Source: Bacteroidales bacterium UBA5072
GTDB taxonomy: Bacteria; Bacteroidota; Bacteroidia; Bacteroidales; UBA10428
Direction of reading: 5' to 3'
DNA length: 48,185 nt
NCBI GenBank assembly: GCA_002415855.1
Contig: DIAS01000028.1
Span: 9,743 to 57,927 of the forward strand
Of the stretch, positions 15,992 through 22,856 are shown piece after piece. Position numbers and translations under genes: made by a program. Under the pieces are notes generated by a model. The model saw only the letters and a program-made list of their open reading frames with translations. It made no database searches and had not been told where the DNA came from. Numbering within the stretch: the stretch's first letter is position 1; each line of letters begins with the position of its first letter.

Positions 15992-16013
15992 CCCCCATAA
16001 AAATATTCTTTCC

Positions 16014-16940
16014 ATGTCCCTCTTCATCGATGTCACCGAGTCCCTGAGCAATCCCCTCAAAGCCAGTTTAATTGAGGTAATCAGGAACGAACAAAAACAC
16101 CAGGAACGCTCTGTCCGTAAGCTCTGTGAAACCTGTATCAAATATCTTGATTACGGAGAACTTCGCTATGACAAGATGGAGGACGGTGTCAGCAGGTTGC
16201 AGGACATGAACTTGCCCGATAACCCCTTGTTCGTCTTGTTAATGGCAGTGCTAAAGGAATCGCTCGATGAGGATCAGATCGCCATCGAATATCTTGCCGA
16301 TTTTTCCCAATCTGCTACTGCAGAACCATTCCGTCAGCAGCTTGTTGATTTCATTACCATTGGAAGGTTCATGACACTCGGAGAGTATGCTGTTCTGGAA
16401 AATGCCGGATCCATCCTGGTTGAACGGTATACGGATGAAGACACCCTCGGCGATGCCCTTTCGAACCTTTACCTGAAAGCAGAAGCCAGCGAATATCTTC
16501 CTGTCCACCTGAACCTGATCAGCAAGGCTAAGGAGATGTATCCTGACAACCTGAAACTGGAAGGCTTTAGCAGCTTCATTCATATGAAGGCCGAACAGTA
16601 TGATGAGGCGCTTCTATCGCTGCAAACCATACGTGAAAAGCTGGAACAGGATAAGGACAACCGGTTCTATCACTTTAACCTGGCCTCCACGTGGGAAAGT
16701 ATCGCAGATTGTTACCTCAAACTGGGCCATGCGGAAAAGGCAATTGAAAGCTGTAATGCAGCACTTACCTACGATGAAAGCAGTGTGGAGTACAGGGTGG
16801 GAATGCCAATCCTGTACAAAAAAGCGGAAGCCTTCCTGTTGCGGAACGAAAAAGAACAGGCCCTGGCTATTGTAAGCGAAATACTGAAGGAGAATGAAGA
16901 GGATGAAAGGGCGCTGGAGATCAGGAAGAGGATAGTGTAA
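16014..16940 (+). CDS. TPR-repeat cytosolic protein
   Basis: The 308-aa product starts M-S-L-F-I-D. It lacks a signal peptide. The N-terminal ~150 residues are helical but divergent (SVRKLCETCIKYLDYGELRYDKM, including a Cys pair). The C-terminal half contains clear tetratricopeptide units, such as YDEALLSLQTIREKL, ASTWESIADCYLKLGHAEKAIESCNAAL and MPILYKKAEAFLLRNEKEQALAIVSEIL. TPRs mediate protein-protein contacts; the partner is unknown. The gene is monocistronic, has its own promoter and is followed by repeat sequence. Its composition is like that of the core genes, so the accessory region may be patchy here. Confidence 0.8.
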   Translation: MSLFIDVTESLSNPLKASLIEVIRNEQKHQERSVRKLCETCIKYLDYGELRYDKMEDGVSRLQDMNLPDNPLFVLLMAVLKESLDEDQIAIEYLADFSQSATAEPFRQQLVDFITIGRFMTLGEYAVLENAGSILVERYTDEDTLGDALSNLYLKAEASEYLPVHLNLISKAKEMYPDNLKLEGFSSFIHMKAEQYDEALLSLQTIREKLEQDKDNRFYHFNLASTWESIADCYLKLGHAEKAIESCNAALTYDESSVEYRVGMPILYKKAEAFLLRNEKEQALAIVSEILKENEEDERALEIRKRIV

Positions 16941-17002
16941 GCGCTGGCGCTGGACAAATCCTGGACCCTTATTGCAGATTACTGCATTTTATTATTTTTA
17001 GC

Positions 17003-17205
17003 GTGCCCCTTTCGGCAGAGCGGCTTCTGCCAAATTATTGCACCAGGCTCTGCTTGTCCCCGCCTTGAATTACCAGAGAATCCGGAAATGCACATAAGTT
17101 TTGAGTACCTGCTCCGCACAACGGAAGTATTAATGTCCTATATGCCCATTCAATGACACCTCCATGTTAGTCGGAGCCTGAGGGACTCTGTTCGGTGCAG
17201 GCCGG
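17003..17205. repeat. Diverged full-length copy of the dispersed repeat
   Basis: It shows the same order as 11637-11835: TTCGGCAGAGCGGCTTCTGCC stem-loop remnant, CAGGCTCTGCTTGTCC, GAGTACCTGCTCCGCACA, GGAAGTATTAATG, CCATTCAATG, GAGCCTGAGGGA and a TGCAGGC end. It is clearly older than the two near-identical copies. It runs straight into the tRNA-tail repeat nest. Confidence 0.7.
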
Positions 17206-17298
17206 GTTCGATTCCCCTACGGACCGGACTAATGCAAAAAACCGCTTGAAATTCAAGCGGTTTTAACTCCATTTTTGTAGTCCGTAGGAGGACCGAAC
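17204..17298. repeat. tRNA-tail/terminator unit, copy 1
   Basis: Plus strand GGGTTCGATTCCCCTACGG (T arm and acceptor 3' strand of a tRNA-Glu-like sequence) is followed by GACCGGAC and a 27-bp near-perfect palindrome at 17238-17264 (arms AAAACCGCTTGAA and TTCAAGCGGTTTT). Then comes TAGTCCGTAGG, the inverse tRNA tail. It repeats at 17365-17460 with a period of about 161 bp. It cannot fold as a complete tRNA. Confidence 0.85.
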
Positions 17299-17364
17299 AA
17301 ATGAAGCTCCAGTGGAGCTTTATTTGCGAGGCGCCAGGCCGTGCGGTGGCCGTGCGCAGGCCAG

Positions 17365-17450
17365 GGGTTCGATTCCCCTACGGACCGGACAGATGCAAAA
17401 AAACCGCTTGAAATTCAAGCGGTTTTAACTCCATTTTCGTAGTCCGTAGG
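17365..17450. repeat. tRNA-tail/terminator unit, copy 2, abutting tRNA-Glu
   Basis: The layout is the same as in copy 1: GGGTTCGATTCCCCTACGG, GACCGGAC, palindrome at 17400-17426, then TAGTCCGTAGG, which here is the true 3' end of tRNA-Glu. The palindrome followed by T-runs on both strands would act as the tRNA terminator. Between the copies lies a GC-rich hairpin stretch and a palindrome AAGCTCCAGTGGAGCTT near 17304-17320. No gene is visible in 16941-17439. Confidence 0.85.
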
Positions 17451-17511
17451 GGAATCGAACCCCTGTTACCAGGATGAAAACCTGACGTCCTAACCCCTAG
17501 ACGAACGGACC
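17440..17511 (-). tRNA. tRNA-Glu (anticodon TTC)
   Basis: On the minus strand the molecule folds completely: acceptor GGTCCGT / ACGGACT with a G1-U72 wobble and discriminator A. The D arm is GTCT...GGAC and the anticodon arm is TCAGG-TTTTCAT-CCTGG, giving anticodon TTC. The T arm is AGGGG-TTCGATT-CCCCT. Length is 72 nt without encoded CCA. A TACTTTTG -7 box lies 28 nt upstream (17539-17546). Confidence 0.95.
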
Positions 17512-17538
17512 AACATGTTTCAATCTGAAATCGGTCTG

Positions 17539-17546
17539 CAAAAGTA
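17539..17546 (-). promoter_or_regulatory. Promoter -7 box of tRNA-Glu
   Basis: TACTTTTG on the minus strand matches TAnnTTTG. The spacing to the tRNA 5' end (17511) is 27 nt. I see no good TTG at -33. Confidence 0.5.
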
Positions 17547-17610
17547 AAATAAAAATTTAATGCGGCAAAAATAATTTAAAATTTTATTTCTCAAGCTCCC
17601 GCTTCAAGGG

Positions 17611-18174
17611 TTACCGGATGGGACCCCATTTTACCATGATCTCCGTGAACGGATCTCCCCTGGTGAGCGATTTGGTGATATCGACCGTTACAAATCCCAC
17701 CCCGTGAATCTCCATGGCCCGCTCGATCCACCCGGCAATGCGACTTTCGATGAGATTATTGGGTTCCTCAAAACGGGTGATGTGCAGCACCACATAATCA
17801 TTTCCTTTGTCAACCACCACCATATCCGATGGCTGATAATAAGTGGTAAAGATCCTGCTGGCACGATCGATGATGAAGAACGGCGAAGCAGCCTTGATGA
17901 AAAATTTGTAAATGCCGGTGAGTGCAGTCTCGGCACTGAACCTGCCGCATTGCCATGCACCCTTTTCAGCATCCTCGAAAACCAATGCGCCCAGCATTTG
18001 GGTGGGTATTACCGCGGCATCCTCCAGCGAATACCAACTGGAGGGCATCACACCACCCGCAAAGATCTCCCTGGATTTATCGGGCAAAGACTCCATCCAC
18101 ATGGTGTACTTTTCGGGATGGAATTTCCGGATGTAATCGGGAATTGACCTAACAGCAGAACCTTTTATTTCCAT
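17611..18174 (-). CDS. Cytosolic protein of unknown function (possible DUF2378/heme-NO-binding-like fold)
   Basis: The 187-aa product has no signal peptide or membrane segment. It begins MEIKGSAVRSIPDYIRKFHP, has a central LPDKSREIFAGGVMPSSWYSLEDA stretch and ends with a strand-rich region (VVLHITRFEEPNNLIESRIAGWIERAMEIHG). The opening and 'W-Y' region resemble the TIGR02265/DUF2378 type, distantly related to heme-NO-binding or V4R folds. I cannot prove this, and the proximal heme ligand is not evident. It is the last gene of an apparent minus-strand operon after the Mur ligase (36-bp gap). Confidence 0.65.
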   Translation of the reverse strand: MEIKGSAVRSIPDYIRKFHPEKYTMWMESLPDKSREIFAGGVMPSSWYSLEDAAVIPTQMLGALVFEDAEKGAWQCGRFSAETALTGIYKFFIKAASPFFIIDRASRIFTTYYQPSDMVVVDKGNDYVVLHITRFEEPNNLIESRIAGWIERAMEIHGVGFVTVDITKSLTRGDPFTEIMVKWGPIR

Positions 18175-18210
18175 TGCTTGTTTAGTAGTTTGGGTTTAGT
18201 AAAATAGAGA

Positions 18211-19578
18211 TCAGAGTTTTCTACGCAAAAGTGTTTCGGAAAGTTCCTTAAAGTTTATTCCTGAGAAATTTCCTGAGCTCATCAGCAACACCACCGTATT
18301 TTCGCCGACGGTTGCATGAAGAAAATCCTCCAGTTCACTCTTTTCGGTTAACACGTTCAAACCTTTCCTGGCAAATGCCAGGGCAACCTCCTCCTTCGAA
18401 AGCATCTCCAGCCGTTTGTGCAGAATTGTCTGCGGATTAAAGAAAACAACCGCATCATCGGCACCATCCATTGTATTGCGGTAATGACCCAGAAACTTCC
18501 TGTTCAGGCTGCTGTAAGTATGAAGCTCCAGGCAGGCTACCAGCCTGCGTCCGGCGAACTGTTCCCTGACAGCCCTGACGGTGGCATCGACCTTGGAAGG
18601 GGAATGCGCGAAATCAAGGAAAATGGCCGTACTCTCTTTCTGCCCCAGCAATTGCAGGCGTTTGCCTGCCCCGCTGAAATGTATTACCGCTTTGAAGAAC
18701 TGTTCATCGGAAAGTCCCAGTTGCTGGCAAACCAGCCGTGCCCCAGCGATATTCTGCATGTTGTGCCTTCCAAAGATCTTTAACGGATAGGACTGTCCCT
18801 TTTGGTGCAGGATGCAGGTATCCTGAGCAACAGTATATTCCGGCGTGGAATACGACTCTTTTTGGAGGGCGGGATTAACGGATCCGGCCAGTGCTTTCAG
18901 CTCCGCATCCTCAGCACAGTAAATGAGGTGCCCCGAGGAGGGCATGTCCGAAATGAAGATCCTGAACTGGTCCACATACCCTTCCCAGGTTGGAAATACG
19001 TTGATGTGGTCCCAGGCAATTCCGCTGATCAACGCTATCTGCGGCTGATACAGGTGGAACTTCGGCCTGGGATCGAGGCACGATGACAGGTATTCGTCCC
19101 CTTCGAAAACCGCGATGCGGGTATCCGGCGAAAGACTTACCGTGTTGTCAAAGCCTTCGAGCCGTGATCCCACCATATAATCGAAATGATAACCGTTGTA
19201 TCGAAGCACGTGCATCACCAGCGAGGTAATTGTTGTTTTGCCGTGGCTCCCGGCAATGACCACCCTGGTTTTATCTGCCGTTTCACGGTACAGGAACTCG
19301 GGATAGGAATATACCCTGATCCCCAGCTCCAGTGCCCTTTTCAGCTCGGGATTGTCCTTGTGTGCATGCATGCCCAGTACAATAGCATCCAGATCGGGAG
19401 TGATCCGTTCCGGGAACCAGCCGAATGAGTCTGGCAGCAATCCGGCATTGGACAGCTGTGTTCTGGCAGGATCAAAGATCTCATCATCGGATCCTGTCAC
19501 CAGGTTCCCCTTCTGATACAGGGCTATGGCCAGGCTGTGCATGGCCGCACCCCCGATAGCAATAAAATGTACGCGCAT
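18211..19578 (-). CDS. mpl: Mpl-type Mur ligase (UDP-MurNAc:L-Ala-D-Glu-mDAP ligase), peptidoglycan recycling
   Basis: The ~455-aa ligase joins recovered murein tripeptide to UDP-MurNAc with ATP. The ATG at 19578 gives MRVHFIAIGGAAMHSLAIAL, the typical N-terminal nucleotide loop of MurC/Mpl; the longer frame adds only non-conserved residues. The P-loop GSHGKTTITSLV (near residue 108), the FEGDEYLSS metal-binding strand and AWDHINVFPTWEGY mark a Mur ligase. The HSPSKVDATVRAVRE and ELHTYSSLNRKFL motifs are Mpl-like rather than MurC-like. It follows a small membrane protein gene (8-bp gap), probably in one operon. It is expected in the cytoplasm. Confidence 0.88.
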   Translation of the reverse strand: MRVHFIAIGGAAMHSLAIALYQKGNLVTGSDDEIFDPARTQLSNAGLLPDSFGWFPERITPDLDAIVLGMHAHKDNPELKRALELGIRVYSYPEFLYRETADKTRVVIAGSHGKTTITSLVMHVLRYNGYHFDYMVGSRLEGFDNTVSLSPDTRIAVFEGDEYLSSCLDPRPKFHLYQPQIALISGIAWDHINVFPTWEGYVDQFRIFISDMPSSGHLIYCAEDAELKALAGSVNPALQKESYSTPEYTVAQDTCILHQKGQSYPLKIFGRHNMQNIAGARLVCQQLGLSDEQFFKAVIHFSGAGKRLQLLGQKESTAIFLDFAHSPSKVDATVRAVREQFAGRRLVACLELHTYSSLNRKFLGHYRNTMDGADDAVVFFNPQTILHKRLEMLSKEEVALAFARKGLNVLTEKSELEDFLHATVGENTVVLLMSSGNFSGINFKELSETLLRRKL

Positions 19579-19586
19579 GTTATGAA

Positions 19587-20012
19587 TTAGGTGATTTGTC
19601 TGATCAAATATAGCAGGAATGGCTGGAAACAAACCAGGAAAAGCATTACGGAAAGCGAAATGTCCGTAATAATCAAAACCCGGTAATGGCCGCTCTCCCC
19701 GCGTAAAACGATCGTCAGGGCCAATACCCGCATGACCAGCTGGATAAGGAAAAACATAAAGATCCTGATCCCATAAGGGTTATATTGACCGGCCTGTCGG
19801 AAATCGAACCGTACGATCTCTGAAAAGCTGCGTGAAAGGCCGGTGCTCGGGGAAGACTGCCCGGATAGCATAACGGTACCCGACGGAATCGGATGCTGTC
19901 GCCCTTCGGCGCTATAAAGCAAGGAATAAATGATTATCGAAAGGATGATCCCGATAATGGCCAGATTGATGATGGAATAACTATTCTTCAGGTGTTTCTG
20001 ATTCACCTTCAA
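19587..20012 (-). CDS. DUF2752-like membrane protein lacking the usual cysteines
   Basis: The 141-aa protein has hydrophobic segments at about 16-32, 83-101 and 115-135. The segment SSPSTGLSRSFSEIVRFDF followed by AGQYNPYGIRIFMFFL aligns in pattern with the DUF2752 core CPxCGLTRS...GDF..A..YNP. Here the two Cys are Ser/Thr. DUF2752 proteins are small inner-membrane proteins of unknown function, often beside TM2 or DUF4190 proteins, as here. Its start overlaps the end of the upstream gene by 32 bp, supporting translational coupling. Confidence 0.7.
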   Translation of the reverse strand: MKVNQKHLKNSYSIINLAIIGIILSIIIYSLLYSAEGRQHPIPSGTVMLSGQSSPSTGLSRSFSEIVRFDFRQAGQYNPYGIRIFMFFLIQLVMRVLALTIVLRGESGHYRVLIITDISLSVMLFLVCFQPFLLYLIRQIT

Positions 20013-20448
20013 GGGTTTTCAGCGTATCCGTCATGTTCTTCAGGTTGTCGGGCGACTGTTCCTCCCAGGCTGCAGTATCGTTTTCCAGGTCATCCAGGGC
20101 ATCCTTGGCTCCCTTGCGGATGTCATTATAAATTTCATCCTTGTTGACGTTGTTATCGATGATCTCCCGGATGATATGTGCACCGTGGCGTGTTATGGTA
20201 AAGCCCACGACGGAGGCAAAGGTAAGTCCGATAATAGAGCAGATCAGCGCCGCAATGATCAGGGTTTTTGGTCCGAAACCGCGTTTGGCCTGTGAAAGTG
20301 CCACAAGGCTCAGGACAATGCCAATAATGCCAAAGATGACACCGATATAAAATGTGCAGGGAATGATCCCCATGGGTATGGCCATGATTCCCATAACAAG
20401 GCCAGCTATTCCCAGTCCTTGTCCTGCAGTGCTTTTATGTTCTTCCAT
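19981..20448 (-). CDS. DUF4190-type membrane protein
   Basis: The 155-aa product starts at ATG 20448 (M-E-E-H-K-S), giving a short polar N-terminus. Two or three Gly-rich transmembrane segments follow: GLGIAGLVMGIMAIPMGII, YIGVIFGIIGIVLSLVALSQ and LIIAALICSIIGLTFASVVG. The pattern LGIAGLVLGI...LALSQ.KR is the DUF4190 signature. A charged helical tail (residues ~100-155, Asp/Glu-rich) should lie in the cytoplasm. DUF4190 function is unknown. It is the first gene of the operon leading to DUF2752 and Mpl. Confidence 0.8.
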   Translation of the reverse strand: MEEHKSTAGQGLGIAGLVMGIMAIPMGIIPCTFYIGVIFGIIGIVLSLVALSQAKRGFGPKTLIIAALICSIIGLTFASVVGFTITRHGAHIIREIIDNNVNKDEIYNDIRKGAKDALDDLENDTAAWEEQSPDNLKNMTDTLKTLEGESETPEE

Positions 20449-20571
20449 GTTGAGCGTGTTTATACCCAAATATAGTGATTCCTGGGGAAAAAGCAAGTTG
20501 GTTGTCAGTTAATAGTTGTGGGTTATCAGGTTGAGAGGCAGCGAGCCGCTATGGTGAATGAATGGAGATGC

Positions 20572-20682
20572 TTCGACTCCGCTCAGCATGACTGCACGAC
20601 TGCACGACTGAACGACTGCATGACCGCACGACTGCACGACTGCATGACTGCACGACTATATGACTGCATGACTGCACGACTC
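20572..20682. repeat. 8-bp tandem repeat array with a CTTCGACTCCGCTCAGC leader
   Basis: After ATGCTTCGACTCCGCTCAGC come about 11 consecutive 8-bp units GACTGCAC (variants GACTGCAT, GACTGAAC, GACCGCAC, GACTATAT), running to the mutB stop codon. The period is 8, so it is not coding. A short copy with the same leader follows the pyrH stop at 39594-39650. Confidence 0.9.
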
Positions 20683-22838
20683 TAATTATGCAACGTCTCC
20701 AGCAGCACTTCCAGGATCTTTCGTGCTGCTACCGAAACCGAGGTGCCGGGACCGAATATTCCCACAACACCTGATTTATACAGGAAATCATAATCCTGAG
20801 CAGGGATAACGCCGCCGACGATCACCATGATGTCTTCACGGCCGAGCTTTTTAAGCTCCCCGATCACCTGCGGAACGAGGGTTTTATGACCACCGGCCAG
20901 ACTGGAAACCCCCAGCACATGCACATCGTTTTCCACCGCCTGGCGGGCTGCTTCGGCAGGTGTCTGGAACAAGGGGCCGATGTCTACATCGAAGCCGATG
21001 TCGGCGTATCCGGTGGAGACTACTTTGGCGCCGCGGTCGTGTCCGTCCTGTCCCATTTTGGCGATCATGATGCGGGGCTGCCGGCCTTCGTGCCTGGCAA
21101 AATCACTGCACAGTTCACGGGCTTTGGCATAGCTTTCCTCACCGGCGGATTCCGACGAATAGACCCCGGATATCGAACGGATGAAGGCCTTATAACGGCC
21201 GCTGACCTTTTCAATGGCAGAGGATATCTCGCCCAGGGTGGCCCTTAACTTTGCAGCCTCCACGGAAAGCTCCAGCAAATTACCCTCACCGGTCCTCACT
21301 GATTCAGTAATGCGGTCAAGCGCCTTCTCAATGGCCACCTGGTCGCGGTTCGCCTTCAGCTCCTTCAGCCTTTTGATCTGTGATTCACGCACGGCCGCAT
21401 TATCCACTTCGAGAATATCAATGGGATCCTCCTTGTCGAGCCTGTATTTGTTTACTCCCACGATGATATCCTTTTTGGCATCGATCCGGGCCTGTTTCCT
21501 GGCGGCAGCCTCCTCGATATGCATCTTGGGCAGTCCCGTTTCAATGGCCCTCGCCATTCCGCCGAGCTCCTCGATCTCCATGATAAGCTTCCAGGCCTTC
21601 CTCGTGATCTCATGGGTCAGGTATTCCACGTAGTACGATCCGCCCCAGGGGTCTACACTTTTGGTAATACGGGTTTCTTCCTGAAGGAAGATCTGGGTAT
21701 TGCGGGCAATCCGGGCTGAAAAATCGGTTGGCAGCGCTATTGCCTCATCCAGGGCATTGGTATGGAGACTTTGTGTATGTCCCAGAGCAGCTGCCATGGC
21801 TTCAATACAGGTACGGGCAACATTGTTGAACGGATCCTGTTCTGTGAGGCTCCACCCCGATGTCTGGGAATGTGTGCGGAGGGCAAGAGACTTCGGATTT
21901 CTGGGATTGAACTGGCTCACAATCTTGGCCCACAGCATGCGTGCGGCACGCATCTTGGCAATTTCCATGAAATGGTTCATCCCTACCGCCCAGAAGAATG
22001 AAAGCCGGGGCGCAAATGAATCGATGTCAAGTCCCGCGTTAACGCCGGTCCTCAGGTATTCCATCCCGTCAGCCAGGGTATAAGCAAGTTCCAGGTCGGC
22101 AGTTGCTCCAGCCTCCTGCATGTGGTAGCCCGAGATGCTGATGGAATTGAATCTGGGCATGTGCTGCGAGGTGTATTTGAAGATATCCGCAATGATCCTC
22201 ATGGACGTTTCCGGAGGATAAATGTAAGTGTTCCTTACCATGAACTCCTTGAGAATGTCATTCTGTATAGTGCCGCTCAGCTCTTCGAGCTTTGCTCCCT
22301 GCTCAAGGGCTGCCACGATATAAAAGGCCATTACCGGCAATACTGCGCCATTCATGGTCATGGAAACCGACATGCGGTTCAGGGGAATACGGTCGAATAA
22401 GATCTTCATGTCAAGTATGGAGTCGATGGCGACGCCGGCTTTACCGACATCCCCTACAACGCGCTCATGATCCGAATCATAGCCCCTGTGGGTGGCCAGG
22501 TCGAAAGCAACGGACAACCCTTTCTGTCCCGCAGCCAGATTGCGTCTGTAGAAGGCATTGGACTCCTCTGCGGTGGAAAAGCCGGCATATTGCCTGATGG
22601 TCCATGGCTGCATCACGTACATCGCGGAATAGGGCCCCCGGAGATACGGCGGGATACCTGCTGCGAATGAAAGGTGTTCCATGCGCTCCAGGTCTGCCCT
22701 GGAAAATACGCTTTTTACCGGTATCTGTTCTGCTGTCAGCCAGGGCTCTGCTCCAGCAGGTGCGTTGTGCACTGCCGGTGAATTCCCGGTTTTGCTGCCC
22801 AGCTTGCTGATCGATATATTCTTAAAATCAGGTTTCAT
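20682..22838 (-). CDS. mutB: Methylmalonyl-CoA mutase large subunit (B12-dependent)
   Basis: Interconverts methylmalonyl-CoA and succinyl-CoA in the succinate-propionate pathway. The ~718-aa protein has the catalytic TIM barrel (TRGPYSAMYVMQPWTIRQYA-type start, SISGYHMQEAGAT, THSQTSGWSLTEQDPFNN, VDPWGGSYYVE). A C-terminal cobalamin domain carries the base-off motif DGHDRG (near residue 598), plus GVSSLAGGH and VIVGGVIP. ATG at 22838 is preferred over the in-frame GTG at 22844. It follows mutA after 18 bp and fumC upstream, forming one operon. The stop codon merges into an 8-bp tandem repeat. Confidence 0.97.
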   Translation of the reverse strand: MKPDFKNISISKLGSKTGNSPAVHNAPAGAEPWLTAEQIPVKSVFSRADLERMEHLSFAAGIPPYLRGPYSAMYVMQPWTIRQYAGFSTAEESNAFYRRNLAAGQKGLSVAFDLATHRGYDSDHERVVGDVGKAGVAIDSILDMKILFDRIPLNRMSVSMTMNGAVLPVMAFYIVAALEQGAKLEELSGTIQNDILKEFMVRNTYIYPPETSMRIIADIFKYTSQHMPRFNSISISGYHMQEAGATADLELAYTLADGMEYLRTGVNAGLDIDSFAPRLSFFWAVGMNHFMEIAKMRAARMLWAKIVSQFNPRNPKSLALRTHSQTSGWSLTEQDPFNNVARTCIEAMAAALGHTQSLHTNALDEAIALPTDFSARIARNTQIFLQEETRITKSVDPWGGSYYVEYLTHEITRKAWKLIMEIEELGGMARAIETGLPKMHIEEAAARKQARIDAKKDIIVGVNKYRLDKEDPIDILEVDNAAVRESQIKRLKELKANRDQVAIEKALDRITESVRTGEGNLLELSVEAAKLRATLGEISSAIEKVSGRYKAFIRSISGVYSSESAGEESYAKARELCSDFARHEGRQPRIMIAKMGQDGHDRGAKVVSTGYADIGFDVDIGPLFQTPAEAARQAVENDVHVLGVSSLAGGHKTLVPQVIGELKKLGREDIMVIVGGVIPAQDYDFLYKSGVVGIFGPGTSVSVAARKILEVLLETLHN

Positions 22839-22856
22839 TACCACACGTTTAAATCT

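Noticed and set aside
15879..16013. Longer start for the TPR protein
   Set aside because: The extra codons come from a stem-loop repeat and run through a perfect promoter (15961-15991). The ATG at 16014 fits.
17204..17400. Extra tRNA genes on the plus strand
   Set aside because: Only T-arm and acceptor tail sequence is present; no D arm or anticodon arm can be folded from the upstream sequence.
20590..20682. CRISPR array
   Set aside because: The unit is 8 bp without unique spacers, and no cas gene is nearby.
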